Shown here piece by piece: positions 44,791-53,633 of a DNA stretch of 64,000 nt. Under the pieces are notes generated by a model. That model saw only the letters and a program-made list of their open reading frames with translations, was not told the DNA's origin and ran no database searches. Origin of the DNA: Alteribacillus bidgolensis (lineage in GTDB: Bacteria > Bacillota > Bacilli > Bacillales > Marinococcaceae); NCBI RefSeq assembly GCF_002886255.1, contig NZ_KZ614149.1, positions 2,108,001 to 2,172,000 on the forward strand. The letters run 5' to 3'. The position numbers were made by a program, and so were the translations under genes. Each line of letters begins with the position of its first letter. The stretch's first letter is position 1.

Positions 44791-44822
44791 AAGCAGAGCC
44801 TGTCAAAAGCGACTCTGCTTTA
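44791..44822. terminator. Hairpin at the amyX end
   Basis: AGCAGAGCC / GACTCTGCT (one mismatch) form a stem just beyond the amyX stop codon. The T-run is on the plus-strand side, so its action as an amyX terminator is uncertain. Confidence 0.45.
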
Positions 44823-46961
44823 TTTATATAAAATCATGGCACTAATTGGCCTAACCTCTATCCTATTAGAGTGAACCGCTTTTAATGGTATCAAAGAAGC
44901 TCTTTCATCGTCAACGATTACTTGATAGATACCAACATCCGGTAATGGAACTGCTGCGGATTGTCTTGAAGCATTTAATATTACATACAAATTGTTTTCT
45001 TTTTTGTTTTTGTGGAGTTTAAAAAACAACGTATCTTTTGGGGCCTCAAGCCGCTCAAATCGTTTGCTGATTTCTGCTGCATTCTGAAGACGAAATGCTT
45101 CAAAACGTTTACGGATTTGTATTAAACCTTTCACATATTCTATGTTGGAATGAAAAAGTTCCCTTCTTTCCCAATCGATTTGGTTGATCCAGACCGGAGC
45201 ATTATAACTATTTTCCACTCCAAATTTTGTTCTAAAAAATTCCTGACCCGCATGTAAAAATGGAATACCTTGAGCAGTAAGCACCATTGTTGTTGCTAAT
45301 CGGTGCATCTTTATTCGTTCCTCTTTTGAGAAATCATCTCTTATCTTTAATTGATCCCAGAGAGTATAATTATCATGACATTCCACATAATTAATAGACT
45401 GGGAAGCATCCACGAAAATACCTTCTCTTTGTCTTGAAGACCAATCGATGGACCCTCTCATATAAAAAGCAATGTTATCTAAATTTTCGCAGTCTTGATT
45501 TGCATGGATAAATCCGTTACTACCTGACAAGTGACCTTTCACTGCATCTCTAAAGCGGTCATTGAAAAAACCTATCTTTCCACCTAATTGCGAAGCTTGT
45601 TCTATTGTGGCTTTTTGATTTTCCTCAAGAGGCGTATGCATATTCCATCCTTCTCCATATAATAAAAGAGATGGTTTTTTTTGATGGAGGACAAAAGCTG
45701 CTTCTTTCATTGTATGAACATCATGAATCCCCATTAAATCAAATCGAAAACCATCCACCTCATAATTGTTCAGCCAATGCAGCAAACAATCTATGATATA
45801 TTTTTTCATCATTGTTCGTTCAGATGCTGTATCGTTTCCCACTCCTGTACCATCAGCTGGAAGATCATCATTTCCATAGCGAAAATAATAACCCGGAACA
45901 AGTTTTTCTAACGAAGCATTTTCTCTTACATAAAAATGATTAAATACTACATCCAAAACGACCCTTAATCCTTCACAATGAAGCGTATCTATTAATTGAC
46001 GGAGTTCAATAATTCTCGATTCAGGCTGACTCTTATTTACTGCATAACTTCCTTCCGGTACAAAATGATGAATGGGATCATATCCCCAATTGTATGCAGG
46101 AGAATTCTTTAATTCATCTACACTGCCAAAATCTTGGACAGGAAGAAGCTGAATGTGAGTTACTCCCATTTCTTTTAAATAGGGAATTGTTGTCGAATAT
46201 CCTTCAGGAGTCTTTCCTTTTTCCGTCCAACCTAAATATTTTCCCTTGTTTCTGACGCCGCTGTATAAATGAGCGGTAAAATCCCGCACATGCACTTCAT
46301 AAATAATGGCGTCTGTTTTTTGGCCCATAGGAGGCGGTTGGACGGGATTCCTTGCTTTACCATCTAATTTCTCCCAATTTATAACCACTGAATGCTGGCC
46401 GTTTAGGGTGGAAGATGAAGCGTATGGATCCAACGACTCCTGCCACATTCCATTGACAAAAACTTTATAAGTGTAACGAAGTCCGTGTTGACAGCCAGTT
46501 AATTTTATCCGCCACACTCCTCTTTCCGATCGCTGCATGGGAATGGAATCTTTTGGATTGGTTTTGTCTCGTTCATAAATCATTAGCATTACTTCTTCTG
46601 CTGTCGGCGCCCAGACTGCAAAATGAGTTGCATTATTTGTACAAACAGCTCCTAAATCGGTTCCGCTGTAAGCATATAATTTATCAAACAAAGGCGTGCG
46701 AACAGCTTTCCCTGATAATAAATGAGCAGATTGTTTGGCAGGACCTCTCACTTCATACCGTTTTCCAGCTAAAAACGGTTCTTCTACTTGAAAGATTAAT
46801 ACCCCGTTAGAAAAAGTGGTGGTAGTGACAATGTCTGTTTCTTTGTCATTTTCTTTTTGGATGATTTTCCACTCGTTCATAGGCGTTGTAACAGGTCCTT
46901 TGACTTTAGCAGTATATAAATCTTCCATCCAAGCAACTAGTGTGTTTCCTTTTGGTTCCAT
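44820..46961 (-). CDS. amyX: Type I pullulanase (intracellular)
   Basis: The enzyme hydrolyses alpha-1,6 branches of pullulan, glycogen or limit dextrins. The 713-residue protein has no signal peptide. It has an early-set CBM48-like N-terminal domain (about 95-200) and a GH13 barrel with the type I signature YNWGYDP. The catalytic regions are GFRFDLMGIHD (nucleophile), YGEGWNM (acid/base) and YVECHDN, and a C-terminal beta domain ends it. GGAGG precedes the ATG by six bases. As I recall for B. subtilis, amyX sits beside ytmP. A cytoplasmic role in dextrin use is inferred. Confidence 0.94.
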   Translation of the reverse strand: MEPKGNTLVAWMEDLYTAKVKGPVTTPMNEWKIIQKENDKETDIVTTTTFSNGVLIFQVEEPFLAGKRYEVRGPAKQSAHLLSGKAVRTPLFDKLYAYSGTDLGAVCTNNATHFAVWAPTAEEVMLMIYERDKTNPKDSIPMQRSERGVWRIKLTGCQHGLRYTYKVFVNGMWQESLDPYASSSTLNGQHSVVINWEKLDGKARNPVQPPPMGQKTDAIIYEVHVRDFTAHLYSGVRNKGKYLGWTEKGKTPEGYSTTIPYLKEMGVTHIQLLPVQDFGSVDELKNSPAYNWGYDPIHHFVPEGSYAVNKSQPESRIIELRQLIDTLHCEGLRVVLDVVFNHFYVRENASLEKLVPGYYFRYGNDDLPADGTGVGNDTASERTMMKKYIIDCLLHWLNNYEVDGFRFDLMGIHDVHTMKEAAFVLHQKKPSLLLYGEGWNMHTPLEENQKATIEQASQLGGKIGFFNDRFRDAVKGHLSGSNGFIHANQDCENLDNIAFYMRGSIDWSSRQREGIFVDASQSINYVECHDNYTLWDQLKIRDDFSKEERIKMHRLATTMVLTAQGIPFLHAGQEFFRTKFGVENSYNAPVWINQIDWERRELFHSNIEYVKGLIQIRKRFEAFRLQNAAEISKRFERLEAPKDTLFFKLHKNKKENNLYVILNASRQSAAVPLPDVGIYQVIVDDERASLIPLKAVHSNRIEVRPISAMILYK

Positions 46962-47035
46962 CTCCAGCCTCCAGCATCCGAATATTTATGGGTGAACATC
47001 TTTTTTTTCTTGCCAAGGAGTGATATAGTTAATTC

Positions 47036-47151
47036 CGTTGTCCTCTGGGGTTAGAGGATTCCCCCTTACCTACAATACGCCGAGCAATCTCATGGAAGAT
47101 GCAGCGTGCAATTATATGAAGACTATGTTAAGAAATCGGAGGAAACTAACA
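47036..47151 (+). promoter_or_regulatory. Structured 5' leader of purU, class unknown
   Basis: CCTCT (47042-47046) can pair with AGAGG (47053-47057), and the enclosed GGGG (47047-47050) with CCCC (47061-47064), an H-type pseudoknot arrangement. A separate hairpin follows (ACGC 47077-47080 with GCGT 47104-47107, inner arms ATCT/AGAT). TCCTC (47041-47045) is also complementary to GAGGA in the purU SD (47139-47143), giving a possible on/off alternative. I do not recognise a known riboswitch class. Confidence 0.4.
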
Positions 47152-48024
47152 ATGAAGCGTACAAAAACATTAAATCGGGCAAGACTGCTTATATCTTGTT
47201 CTGACCAACCGGGAATAGTCGCAGCCGTATCTGATTTTTTACACCAAAAAGGTGCTAATATCGTTCAATCGGATCAGTATAGTACGGACCCTGAAGGCGG
47301 TATGTTCTTTATGCGGATCGAATTTGACCTGTCTTCATTTAATGAACGTTTTTCAACGGTAGAAAAAGAGTTCCCCGCTATCGCAGAACGTTTTGGAATC
47401 AGCTGGCGGTTAGAGAGCGAACGAAAAACAAAAAAAATGGCTATGTTTGTATCAAAAGAAGATCATTGTTTACTTGAGCTGCTCTGGCGCTGGCGCTCCG
47501 GTGAATTAGATGTAGAAATTCCTGTGGTAATCAGCAACCATGAGGATTTAAGAGACATCGTTGAAAGTTATGGCATTTCATTTCATTATATTCCCGTCTC
47601 TAAAGAAACAAAACAAAAAGCAGAATCGGACGCCGCATCTTTGTTAAAAGACTATCATATAGATTTCATTGTGCTGGCACGTTATATGCAAATTCTCTCA
47701 CCAGATTTTGTAAAATCATTTGAGCATCGAATTATTAATATTCATCACTCCTTTTTGCCTGCTTTTATTGGGGCCAATCCCTATAAAAAAGCATTTGAAC
47801 GCGGCGTGAAATTAATTGGAGCTACTGCTCACTACGTGACGAATGATTTGGATGAAGGACCAATCATTGAACAAGAAGTTCTTCGTGTCAACCATCGTTA
47901 CGACACAGACGACTTAAAAATAGCCGGCCGTAATGTAGAGAAAATAGCTTTGGCTAGAGCTGTAGAATGGCATATAAACGACAAAGTCCTCGTTTACAAA
48001 AACAAAACGATTGTATTTAACTAG
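47152..48024 (+). CDS. purU: Formyltetrahydrofolate deformylase
   Basis: PurU hydrolyses 10-formyl-THF to formate and THF, balancing the one-carbon pool and supplying formate for PurT. The 290-residue protein has an N-terminal ACT domain (RLLISCSDQPGIVAAVSDFL) and a C-terminal formyltransferase-type domain. The latter has NIHHSFLPAFIGANPYKKAFERG (catalytic Asn/His) and GATAHYVTNDLDEGPII (catalytic Asp). I place the start at the ATG after GGAGGA; a longer in-frame GTG extension reads through the leader and is unlikely. Confidence 0.95.
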   Translation: MKRTKTLNRARLLISCSDQPGIVAAVSDFLHQKGANIVQSDQYSTDPEGGMFFMRIEFDLSSFNERFSTVEKEFPAIAERFGISWRLESERKTKKMAMFVSKEDHCLLELLWRWRSGELDVEIPVVISNHEDLRDIVESYGISFHYIPVSKETKQKAESDAASLLKDYHIDFIVLARYMQILSPDFVKSFEHRIINIHHSFLPAFIGANPYKKAFERGVKLIGATAHYVTNDLDEGPIIEQEVLRVNHRYDTDDLKIAGRNVEKIALARAVEWHINDKVLVYKNKTIVFN

Positions 48025-48065
48025 AACCTGTCCAGCTTCAGTGATGAACAGCTTTCATATATTGG

Positions 48066-48106
48066 ATAACAGCCCTGCCCTGCTATTTTGCTTGCAGGGC
48101 TATTTT
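48066..48106. terminator. Bidirectional terminator between purU and the NERD gene
   Basis: AGCCCTG / CAGGGCT stem followed by ATTTTTCTTC on the plus strand, between the convergent genes. It can serve purU and overlaps the end of the NERD gene. Confidence 0.75.
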
Positions 48107-49071
48107 TCTTCATCGTTATCAAACAAATCTTTGCGCCGAAAAGAAGTCGTTACCGTATGCTGCAACAGCAAATCAGCTGTCTCAAGCTGATTTTTTTTTA
48201 CTGGCGACGGGTGCCTTTTCATTTTCACAAGCCATTCCTCATGGTTTCTTTTATCTACCATTTTTACTTTCATTCCAGTTGCACGGTGATCAATAATAGC
48301 TGCTGGAGTTAACACTACTCGATTCAGTTTCATGTTGAGTTTTTTATTTTGTAAAATGTCCCGGGCGATGGCAGTCATGCGGTTCAAAGATATCACGGGA
48401 CTCACTCGTCTTTTTCGACTTCCGTCTACATACTCATTCCAAAATCTTCCCGAAGATGTTTCAAATACACTAGTTTGTTTTCCCTCTAAAGTGGTAATGA
48501 AATAAACCTCTGTCGGGCTGATTAAAATAATATCCATTTCCACAGGAGCTCTGCCAATGGAGAAAACAGGATAGTACAATACCAAATAGTTATCAGGAAA
48601 TTCACGCAAAAAATAGCGCAGCTTCTGGTCGTATTTATATTTTGGATTCATCCTGGATTCTTCAAAAAGAGATGAGCTTGCCCACTGCAGCTGAGCCTGA
48701 AACAGATCCTCATAAAATATTTCTTTTAACTCTTCCATCGATTTTCCTTTATAAAAAGCAGCAAGGTCTTCTCTTTCTTCCTCTCCTATTTCCTCTGGCA
48801 ATCGATTTTTTCCAGACAAATGCTTTAGCCGATGGAGGGCTGCTGCAAAAAAACCGTTATCAGCTTCCTCAAACCAATTATCGAACTCACCGTGTTCATT
48901 TCCTTTTTCTCGCCGATTCACTCGTATCCATTCTTTTTTAATATGGTTCCAGCGTTCTTTTTTTAAACGTGTAAACTGACTTGGATACCTCTGAATATCA
49001 TGTTGATATCTTGACGTATAATCTTCCACTTTTAGTAAATGGGCCACTTCTTCACCCCTTTTCCAGTTCAA
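48100..49071 (-). CDS. NERD-domain protein
   Basis: The 323-residue cytoplasmic protein has a charged N-terminal helical region and a central nuclease-related (NERD-like) domain. This shows PVEMDIILISPTEVYFITTLEGK, resembling the family's Asp and Glu-x-Lys core. The Lys position (TLEGK) deviates from the usual E-V-K, so nuclease activity is doubtful. A basic C-terminal part follows. It is eight bases downstream of the lrgB-type gene. Function unknown; the domain call is by motif resemblance only. Confidence 0.65.
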   Translation of the reverse strand: MNWKRGEEVAHLLKVEDYTSRYQHDIQRYPSQFTRLKKERWNHIKKEWIRVNRREKGNEHGEFDNWFEEADNGFFAAALHRLKHLSGKNRLPEEIGEEEREDLAAFYKGKSMEELKEIFYEDLFQAQLQWASSSLFEESRMNPKYKYDQKLRYFLREFPDNYLVLYYPVFSIGRAPVEMDIILISPTEVYFITTLEGKQTSVFETSSGRFWNEYVDGSRKRRVSPVISLNRMTAIARDILQNKKLNMKLNRVVLTPAAIIDHRATGMKVKMVDKRNHEEWLVKMKRHPSPVKKNQLETADLLLQHTVTTSFRRKDLFDNDEEK

Positions 49072-49078
49072 GAGTTTG

Positions 49079-49768
49079 CTAGAAAAATAGAAGTGCCAGC
49101 AATGGAATAATGATGGAGACTATCACTGCACTCAATGTCATTGCCACAGAACTGGCTGCACCTTCTTTTTCACTGTTTTCAAGAGCTTTGGCTGTGCCTA
49201 TTGCATGAGAGGCACTTCCTATACCTATACCTTTAGCAAGAACATGATTGATTTTGCAGCATTTGAAAAGATAAGGCGCAATCACTACTCCCCCAATACC
49301 AGCTACCATTACAAAAACAGCGGCAAGCGGGGGCGGTCCTCCTATTGACGCGGCTACCTCCATAGCGACAGGAGTAGTAACAGATTTAGGCAGCACGGAT
49401 GCGATAAGTGCTTGCTCAACCCCCGCGAGCCGGGATAAATAATATCCAGATAGCACCCCGGCAAATGCACCAACAGTTACACTAACAAGAAGAGGAAAAA
49501 AATATGTTTTTAGCATTTCTCTTTGTTTATATAATGGATAAGCAAGTGCAACCACTGCAGGTCCCAGCAAGTGCTCAATCCATCGGCCGCCCAGCATATA
49601 TGTTTCATAAGAAATTCCAGTGCTAAGTAAAACCACAATAATAACAACCGTTCCAGTCACAATAGGGAGCGTAATGGGATAAGAAAAGCGCTGATAAAAC
49701 TTACGTGCGCCAATATAAACCAATACTGTACCTGCTGCAGCCAACACAGCAGCAGCCCAATTAATCAT
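49079..49768 (-). CDS. LrgB/CidB-family membrane protein
   Basis: The 229-residue polytopic protein belongs to the LrgB family (VLPKSVTTPVAMEVAASIGG and GIGSASHAIGTAKALE are characteristic). Pairs of CidA/LrgA and LrgB have been linked to murein hydrolase export, programmed lysis and, in Bacillus (PftAB), pyruvate transport. Its ATG follows GGAGGGAA and overlaps the end of the upstream gene by eight bases, so the two are coupled. Which role applies here is undecided. Confidence 0.88.
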   Translation of the reverse strand: MINWAAAVLAAAGTVLVYIGARKFYQRFSYPITLPIVTGTVVIIVVLLSTGISYETYMLGGRWIEHLLGPAVVALAYPLYKQREMLKTYFFPLLVSVTVGAFAGVLSGYYLSRLAGVEQALIASVLPKSVTTPVAMEVAASIGGPPPLAAVFVMVAGIGGVVIAPYLFKCCKINHVLAKGIGIGSASHAIGTAKALENSEKEGAASSVAMTLSAVIVSIIIPLLALLFF

Positions 49769-50126
49769 GCTGTTCCCTCCTTCTTGCAAAAAACTGAGCT
49801 GTCATTCCAGTAACAGCCATCACAAGCAGCGTGCTGGTGAAAGCAATGGCTACGAGCCATAAACCAGAACCAGAAAATAATTCTAAGTACACAATCGTTC
49901 CTGCCGTAACTGGTAAAAATAATAACGGCATATGTGACAGCACCAAACTTGTCCCCATCGCTATCCATTTTGGTTTAATCAGTTTTGTATAAAACAGGCC
50001 CAATAACAAAAGCATGCCAATAATACTGCCTGGTATCACTAGATCAAACCATTTTTGAATCCAAACCCCTGCATAATAAAAAAAGTATAATATTATAATG
50101 TGCATAATCATTCGAATGAGATCCAT
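49761..50126 (-). CDS. CidA/LrgA-family membrane protein
   Basis: The 121-residue protein has four predicted membrane helices. It has the family features FFYYAGVWIQKWFDLVIPGSIIGMLLL near the start and SLVLSHMPLLFLPVTAGTI in the middle, a holin-like small protein. It pairs with the following LrgB-like gene, with which it overlaps. It may form a holin-like or transport complex in the membrane. No LytTR or LysR regulator is seen nearby. Confidence 0.9.
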   Translation of the reverse strand: MDLIRMIMHIIILYFFYYAGVWIQKWFDLVIPGSIIGMLLLLGLFYTKLIKPKWIAMGTSLVLSHMPLLFLPVTAGTIVYLELFSGSGLWLVAIAFTSTLLVMAVTGMTAQFFARRREQHD

Positions 50127-50173
50127 TTCTTTGATTTCTCCACTCCTTAGGGAAACAACAGAAAACCTTATCT

Positions 50174-50740
50174 TTATTTATCGGCTCTCAATGTAAATGT
50201 TTCCACTCTTTCGTATTTTGGTAAGCGGTCTAAATGAGTTCTATATATAACAAACTCTTTAGCAGTCCACGAAACGGCTGGTATAGAAGACAACCGTTTT
50301 ACAGCATGTTGAAATGATTCTTTGCTGTTCCACTTTCTTGCTACCGTAATATGGGGTTTGTATGTCCGTTTTTCTGCTGCAAAGCCAATCGTATCACAAT
50401 CAATAGAAACGTCTCTTTGTAAGTGATATAATGCATGAGGACCCTCTGCTCCAACCAAAAAAATACGTGGTTCAGCAGGTTTACCAAACCAGCCGGCATT
50501 TGTAATATCCAAGGAAAAAGATGGATAGTTTAAGGAAAGGTGTTCCATGTTTTCAGACACTCTCTGAATCTGCCTGTTATTAGCACCACCTAAGAAAAAG
50601 AGGGTTATATGATAATCGGCAGGATAGACCCATTTTTTAAAAGGAAGCTTATGTTTGACTTCTTTTTTCCAGGTATCAATATGATCTTTAATCTCCTGCG
50701 GCAGAGGCAGTGCAATAAAATAATGAGGGTTAGGTGCCAC
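50174..50740 (-). CDS. thpR: RNA 2',3'-cyclic phosphodiesterase (YtlP/ThpR)
   Basis: The 188-residue protein is a 2H phosphoesterase with the two HxTx motifs HITLFF (about 44-49) and HITVAR (about 130-135). ThpR proteins open 2',3'-cyclic phosphates and in vitro ligate tRNA halves (older name 2'-5' RNA ligase). YtlP is the Bacillus name. The ATG has AAGGGA upstream. It is on the same strand as the cid/lrg-like pair, about 50 bases upstream. Confidence 0.9.
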   Translation of the reverse strand: MAPNPHYFIALPLPQEIKDHIDTWKKEVKHKLPFKKWVYPADYHITLFFLGGANNRQIQRVSENMEHLSLNYPSFSLDITNAGWFGKPAEPRIFLVGAEGPHALYHLQRDVSIDCDTIGFAAEKRTYKPHITVARKWNSKESFQHAVKRLSSIPAVSWTAKEFVIYRTHLDRLPKYERVETFTLRADK

Positions 50741-51036
50741 ATTATCCCTTCCTTTTTTGACTTATTATTTCCTTTTACACGTTTACCAATTCCATTTTAT
50801 CTAATGTTGAAACACTTTGCTAAAAAATTGAATATGTTCTTCTGCCAGTCAAGAAGAGAACTCCAGAAAGAAAACCTCTTCAATGGCAGCATTCGTGCGT
50901 CCCGAGCGTTAGATGCAGCCGTTTTGCTTGTACTGTTTACGAATAAATTTTTATCCTTTGCTAACAGTCTAAAAATACGTGTGTTAAGATAAAATTTAAA
51001 AAGTGATTTAGGAATAAATAAAGGAAGTGACCATAC

Positions 51037-51978
51037 ATGCAAGTAGTAAACAATATGTCAGATCTTGTCGGACAAACGCCATTAGTAAAATTAAATCGTC
51101 TTCCTGATCCAAAAGGAGCAGCCGTTTATCTTAAATTAGAATTCCAAAACCCAAGCGGGAGTGTCAAAGATAGAGCAGCCAAGAATATGATTGTTCAAGC
51201 GGAAAAAGAAGGCCAGCTCACTCCAGACTCTATCATCATCGAACCAACCTCCGGAAACACGGGAATTGGCCTGGCTATGAACGCATCTGCTCGCGGCTAC
51301 CGCTCCATCCTAGTCATGCCAGATTCCATGTCAAACGAAAGAATTAATTTACTTAAAGCGTACGGAGCAGAAGTAGAACTTACACCTGGACATAAAAAAA
51401 TGCCTAGGGCAATTGAACGGGCTCATGAACTTGTAAAAGAAATTCCAAACAGTTTTATGCCGATGCAATTTGAAAATAAAGCAAATCCTGACGCGCACCG
51501 CAAGACAACAGCTTTAGAAATTAAAGAAGCAATGGATGAGGTCGGCAAACCGCTTGGTTCGTTTGTTGCAGCCTCAGGAACAGGCGGAACGGTTACCGGA
51601 ACCGGGGAGGAACTTAAAAAGTATTATCCAAATCTTCCTGTATTTGTAGTAGAGCCATATGGATCTCCTGTACTTTCAGGCGGAAAGCCCGGCCCTCATA
51701 AATTGGTGGGCACAAGTCCAGGTTTTATTCCACCTGTATTAAACCAAGATGTCTACAATAAAATTTATAAAATTACAGATGAAGATGCTTATGAAGCAAC
51801 ACACGGCCTGGCAAGAGAAGAAGGGATATTGGTTGGCCCTTCATCTGGTGCAGCTTGCTTTGCGGCAATGGAAGCTGCCAAACACATGTCACAAAGCGAA
51901 GCCGTAGTGGCCATTGCTTGTGATACCGGCGAACGTTATTTATCGACCGACCTTTTTGACTTTGAAAGTGAACAATAG
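51037..51978 (+). CDS. Cysteine synthase family PLP enzyme (YtkP-like)
   Basis: The enzyme is a type II PLP fold protein of the O-acetylserine sulfhydrylase family, 313 residues. Motifs: LVGQTPLVKLN, the PLP lysine in NPSGSVKDRAAKNM (Lys about 46), PTSGNTGIGLAM, GTGGTVTGTGE and SSGAACFAAME. Position matches B. subtilis ytkP, a cysteine synthase paralogue. Primary cysteine synthesis in Bacillus depends on CysK elsewhere, so the exact role here is uncertain. AAAGGAAGTG is the ribosome site. Confidence 0.9.
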   Translation: MQVVNNMSDLVGQTPLVKLNRLPDPKGAAVYLKLEFQNPSGSVKDRAAKNMIVQAEKEGQLTPDSIIIEPTSGNTGIGLAMNASARGYRSILVMPDSMSNERINLLKAYGAEVELTPGHKKMPRAIERAHELVKEIPNSFMPMQFENKANPDAHRKTTALEIKEAMDEVGKPLGSFVAASGTGGTVTGTGEELKKYYPNLPVFVVEPYGSPVLSGGKPGPHKLVGTSPGFIPPVLNQDVYNKIYKITDEDAYEATHGLAREEGILVGPSSGAACFAAMEAAKHMSQSEAVVAIACDTGERYLSTDLFDFESEQ

Positions 51979-52608
51979 AACAAGCCAATACAGTTGTCTC
52001 AACAGGCATGGGACGGCTGTTTTAATATGACCAGCTAAGACATACTCTCCTTCATTATCTCATAGAAAAAGGTGAAAACAGTTACATTTCACGTAAAAAA
52101 TAGCTGCTCCGCATTTGTGATTGTGGGAGATCAGCTTTACCATTTTATTTTTTACAAAAAATTTATTTTTTTTACAATATCAATAGATCATTTACGTTGT
52201 CCTTACCGATGGAAGGATCACAGCGCTACAGTCCCTTAAAAATCCTTTATTTTTGGGATAAAAAGAATGTTCTTTTATATATTTTTGTTAAGTTTATTTT
52301 CTTCTTTTCTCTTTTTCCTTAACTTTACTCCATTTCAAAATCCTGTGCTTTGCTAATTGTTTGAAATTATTGTACAATACGAATTAATAAATGGGGCCAT
52401 TGATAGGTTAAAAATTATTATAAGTTGTATCATTTCCACTCTGGCTATTCATACTATTAAATACAGCACCATTCCTTTATACATTTTGAATTGTTTGCTG
52501 AATCGTGTACCTGTCAATGTTATTTCATGCAGTCTATACAGATTTAAGCCCCGGGAGTATCGTTTCATAACTATACTCACCTATCAATTATTGCTAAGGA
52601 GTGGTTTT
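51979..52608. other. AT-rich intergenic region
   Basis: A 630-base gap between the cysteine synthase-type gene and ytzE. It holds an imperfect hairpin (AGCTGCTCCGCA with TGTGGGAGATCAGCT, 52102-52137) followed by T-rich sequence that could terminate the upstream gene. Otherwise it is AT-rich sequence in which I see no gene. An open frame running into ytzE from 52357 lacks a ribosome site and looks like chance. Confidence 0.5.
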
Positions 52609-52827
52609 TTGAGGACTTCAACCGACCGAATGATCACCCGTGTAAAATCCATTTACCTTTATATTAAAGAGAAAGGAACGGTGACAACAAGGGAACTGGT
52701 TGACGAATTCGGAATCACCCAGCGTACGATTCAGCGCGATCTGAACGTCCTGGAATACAATCACCTCGTGCATAGTCCGTCAAGGGGGAAATGGACAATA
52801 ACTAGGAAAAAAGTAAAAGCATCTTAA
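52609..52827 (+). CDS. ytzE: Small DeoR-type helix-turn-helix protein YtzE
   Basis: The 72-residue protein is little more than a DeoR-family winged helix-turn-helix (VTTRELVDEFGITQRTIQRDL, about 27-47). The sensor domain of full DeoR regulators is absent, as I recall for B. subtilis YtzE. TTG start, seven bases after AAGGAG. Its targets are unknown. Its position before rsuA matches my recollection of B. subtilis. Confidence 0.85.
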   Translation: MRTSTDRMITRVKSIYLYIKEKGTVTTRELVDEFGITQRTIQRDLNVLEYNHLVHSPSRGKWTITRKKVKAS

Positions 52828-52844
52828 AAGAATAATGAACAAAA

Positions 52845-52881
52845 GACAAAGAGCTGTTCCATATTTGGACAGCTCTTTGAT
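52845..52881. terminator. Bidirectional terminator between ytzE and rsuA
   Basis: CAAAGAGCTGTTCC / GGACAGCTCTTTG form a long stem between the convergent stops, with A/T-rich flanks. Confidence 0.85.
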
Positions 52882-52898
52882 ATGTGCAGATTCTGCTA

Positions 52899-53633
52899 TT
52901 AAGTAACCCCTTCGTTTTTTGTATATGCTTTTTGAAGCAGCTCTTTTACTTCCTTCTCGGTCATATCTCTATACTCACCAGGTTCAAGTGTTTCATCGAG
53001 TGTAAGACTTCCAATAGAAATCCTTTTTAAAAACAACACTTTCTTCCCAACTGCTTCAAACATTCTTTTCACTTGATGAAATTTACCTTCCGTAATCGTT
53101 AAAGAAATTTCAGTGGCTGCATGGTCTTTTACTTGTAGATCTGCCGGTTTCGTATGATACCCATCTTCAAGAACCACTCCGTTTGAGAAAGCCGAAATAT
53201 CTTCTTCTGTCACTTCTTGATTGATAATAGCTTCATACGTTTTCGTAACTCCTTTTTTGGGGGATGTTAACGCATGTGCAAATTTACCGTCATTCGTTAG
53301 AAGCAGCAGTCCTTCTGTATCTTTATCTAAACGCCCCACAGGAAAAGGCTCCCGCACCGCATCTTCAAATTCCAAAATATCAAGTACGGTTTCATGCATC
53401 TCATCTACCGTTGCTGAAATAACGCCCTGCGGTTTATTCATTAAAAGATAGATAAATTCTCTATATTCCAGTACCTCACCTAAAACGATAACTTCTTCGG
53501 CATCTGGGTCTACTTGCGCTGCTCCGCTTTTAACTTTTTTACCGCCAATTTCTACTGCCCCTTGCTTCAAGAGCTTTTTCACTTCTTTTCGACTACCATA
53601 TCCTGTATTGGCCAATAATTTATCTATTCTCAT
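52899..53633 (-). CDS. rsuA: 16S rRNA pseudouridine(516) synthase family protein
   Basis: The 244-residue protein has an N-terminal S4 domain (MRIDKLLANTGYGSRKEVKKLL). The catalytic RsuA/RluB-type domain has VGRLDKDTEGLLLLTNDG, whose Asp is the nucleophile, and the late FHQVKRMFEAVG motif. It isomerises a uridine in rRNA; RsuA of 16S U516 is the nearest match. ATG at 53633, after AAAGGGG, starts at the S4 domain and overlaps the end of the upstream gene by 14 bases. The longer in-frame extension lies inside that gene. Confidence 0.92.
   Translation of the reverse strand: MRIDKLLANTGYGSRKEVKKLLKQGAVEIGGKKVKSGAAQVDPDAEEVIVLGEVLEYREFIYLLMNKPQGVISATVDEMHETVLDILEFEDAVREPFPVGRLDKDTEGLLLLTNDGKFAHALTSPKKGVTKTYEAIINQEVTEEDISAFSNGVVLEDGYHTKPADLQVKDHAATEISLTITEGKFHQVKRMFEAVGKKVLFLKRISIGSLTLDETLEPGEYRDMTEKEVKELLQKAYTKNEGVT

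Noticed and set aside
47038..47151. An N-terminal extension of purU from an upstream GTG
   Set aside because: The extension has no ribosome site and no similarity to PurU N-termini; the ATG at 47152 has a strong GGAGGA.
52357..52608. An N-terminal extension of ytzE
   Set aside because: The added residues are hydrophobic and unlike DeoR proteins; the TTG at 52609 has AAGGAG at the correct distance and gives the 72-residue length I recall for the family.
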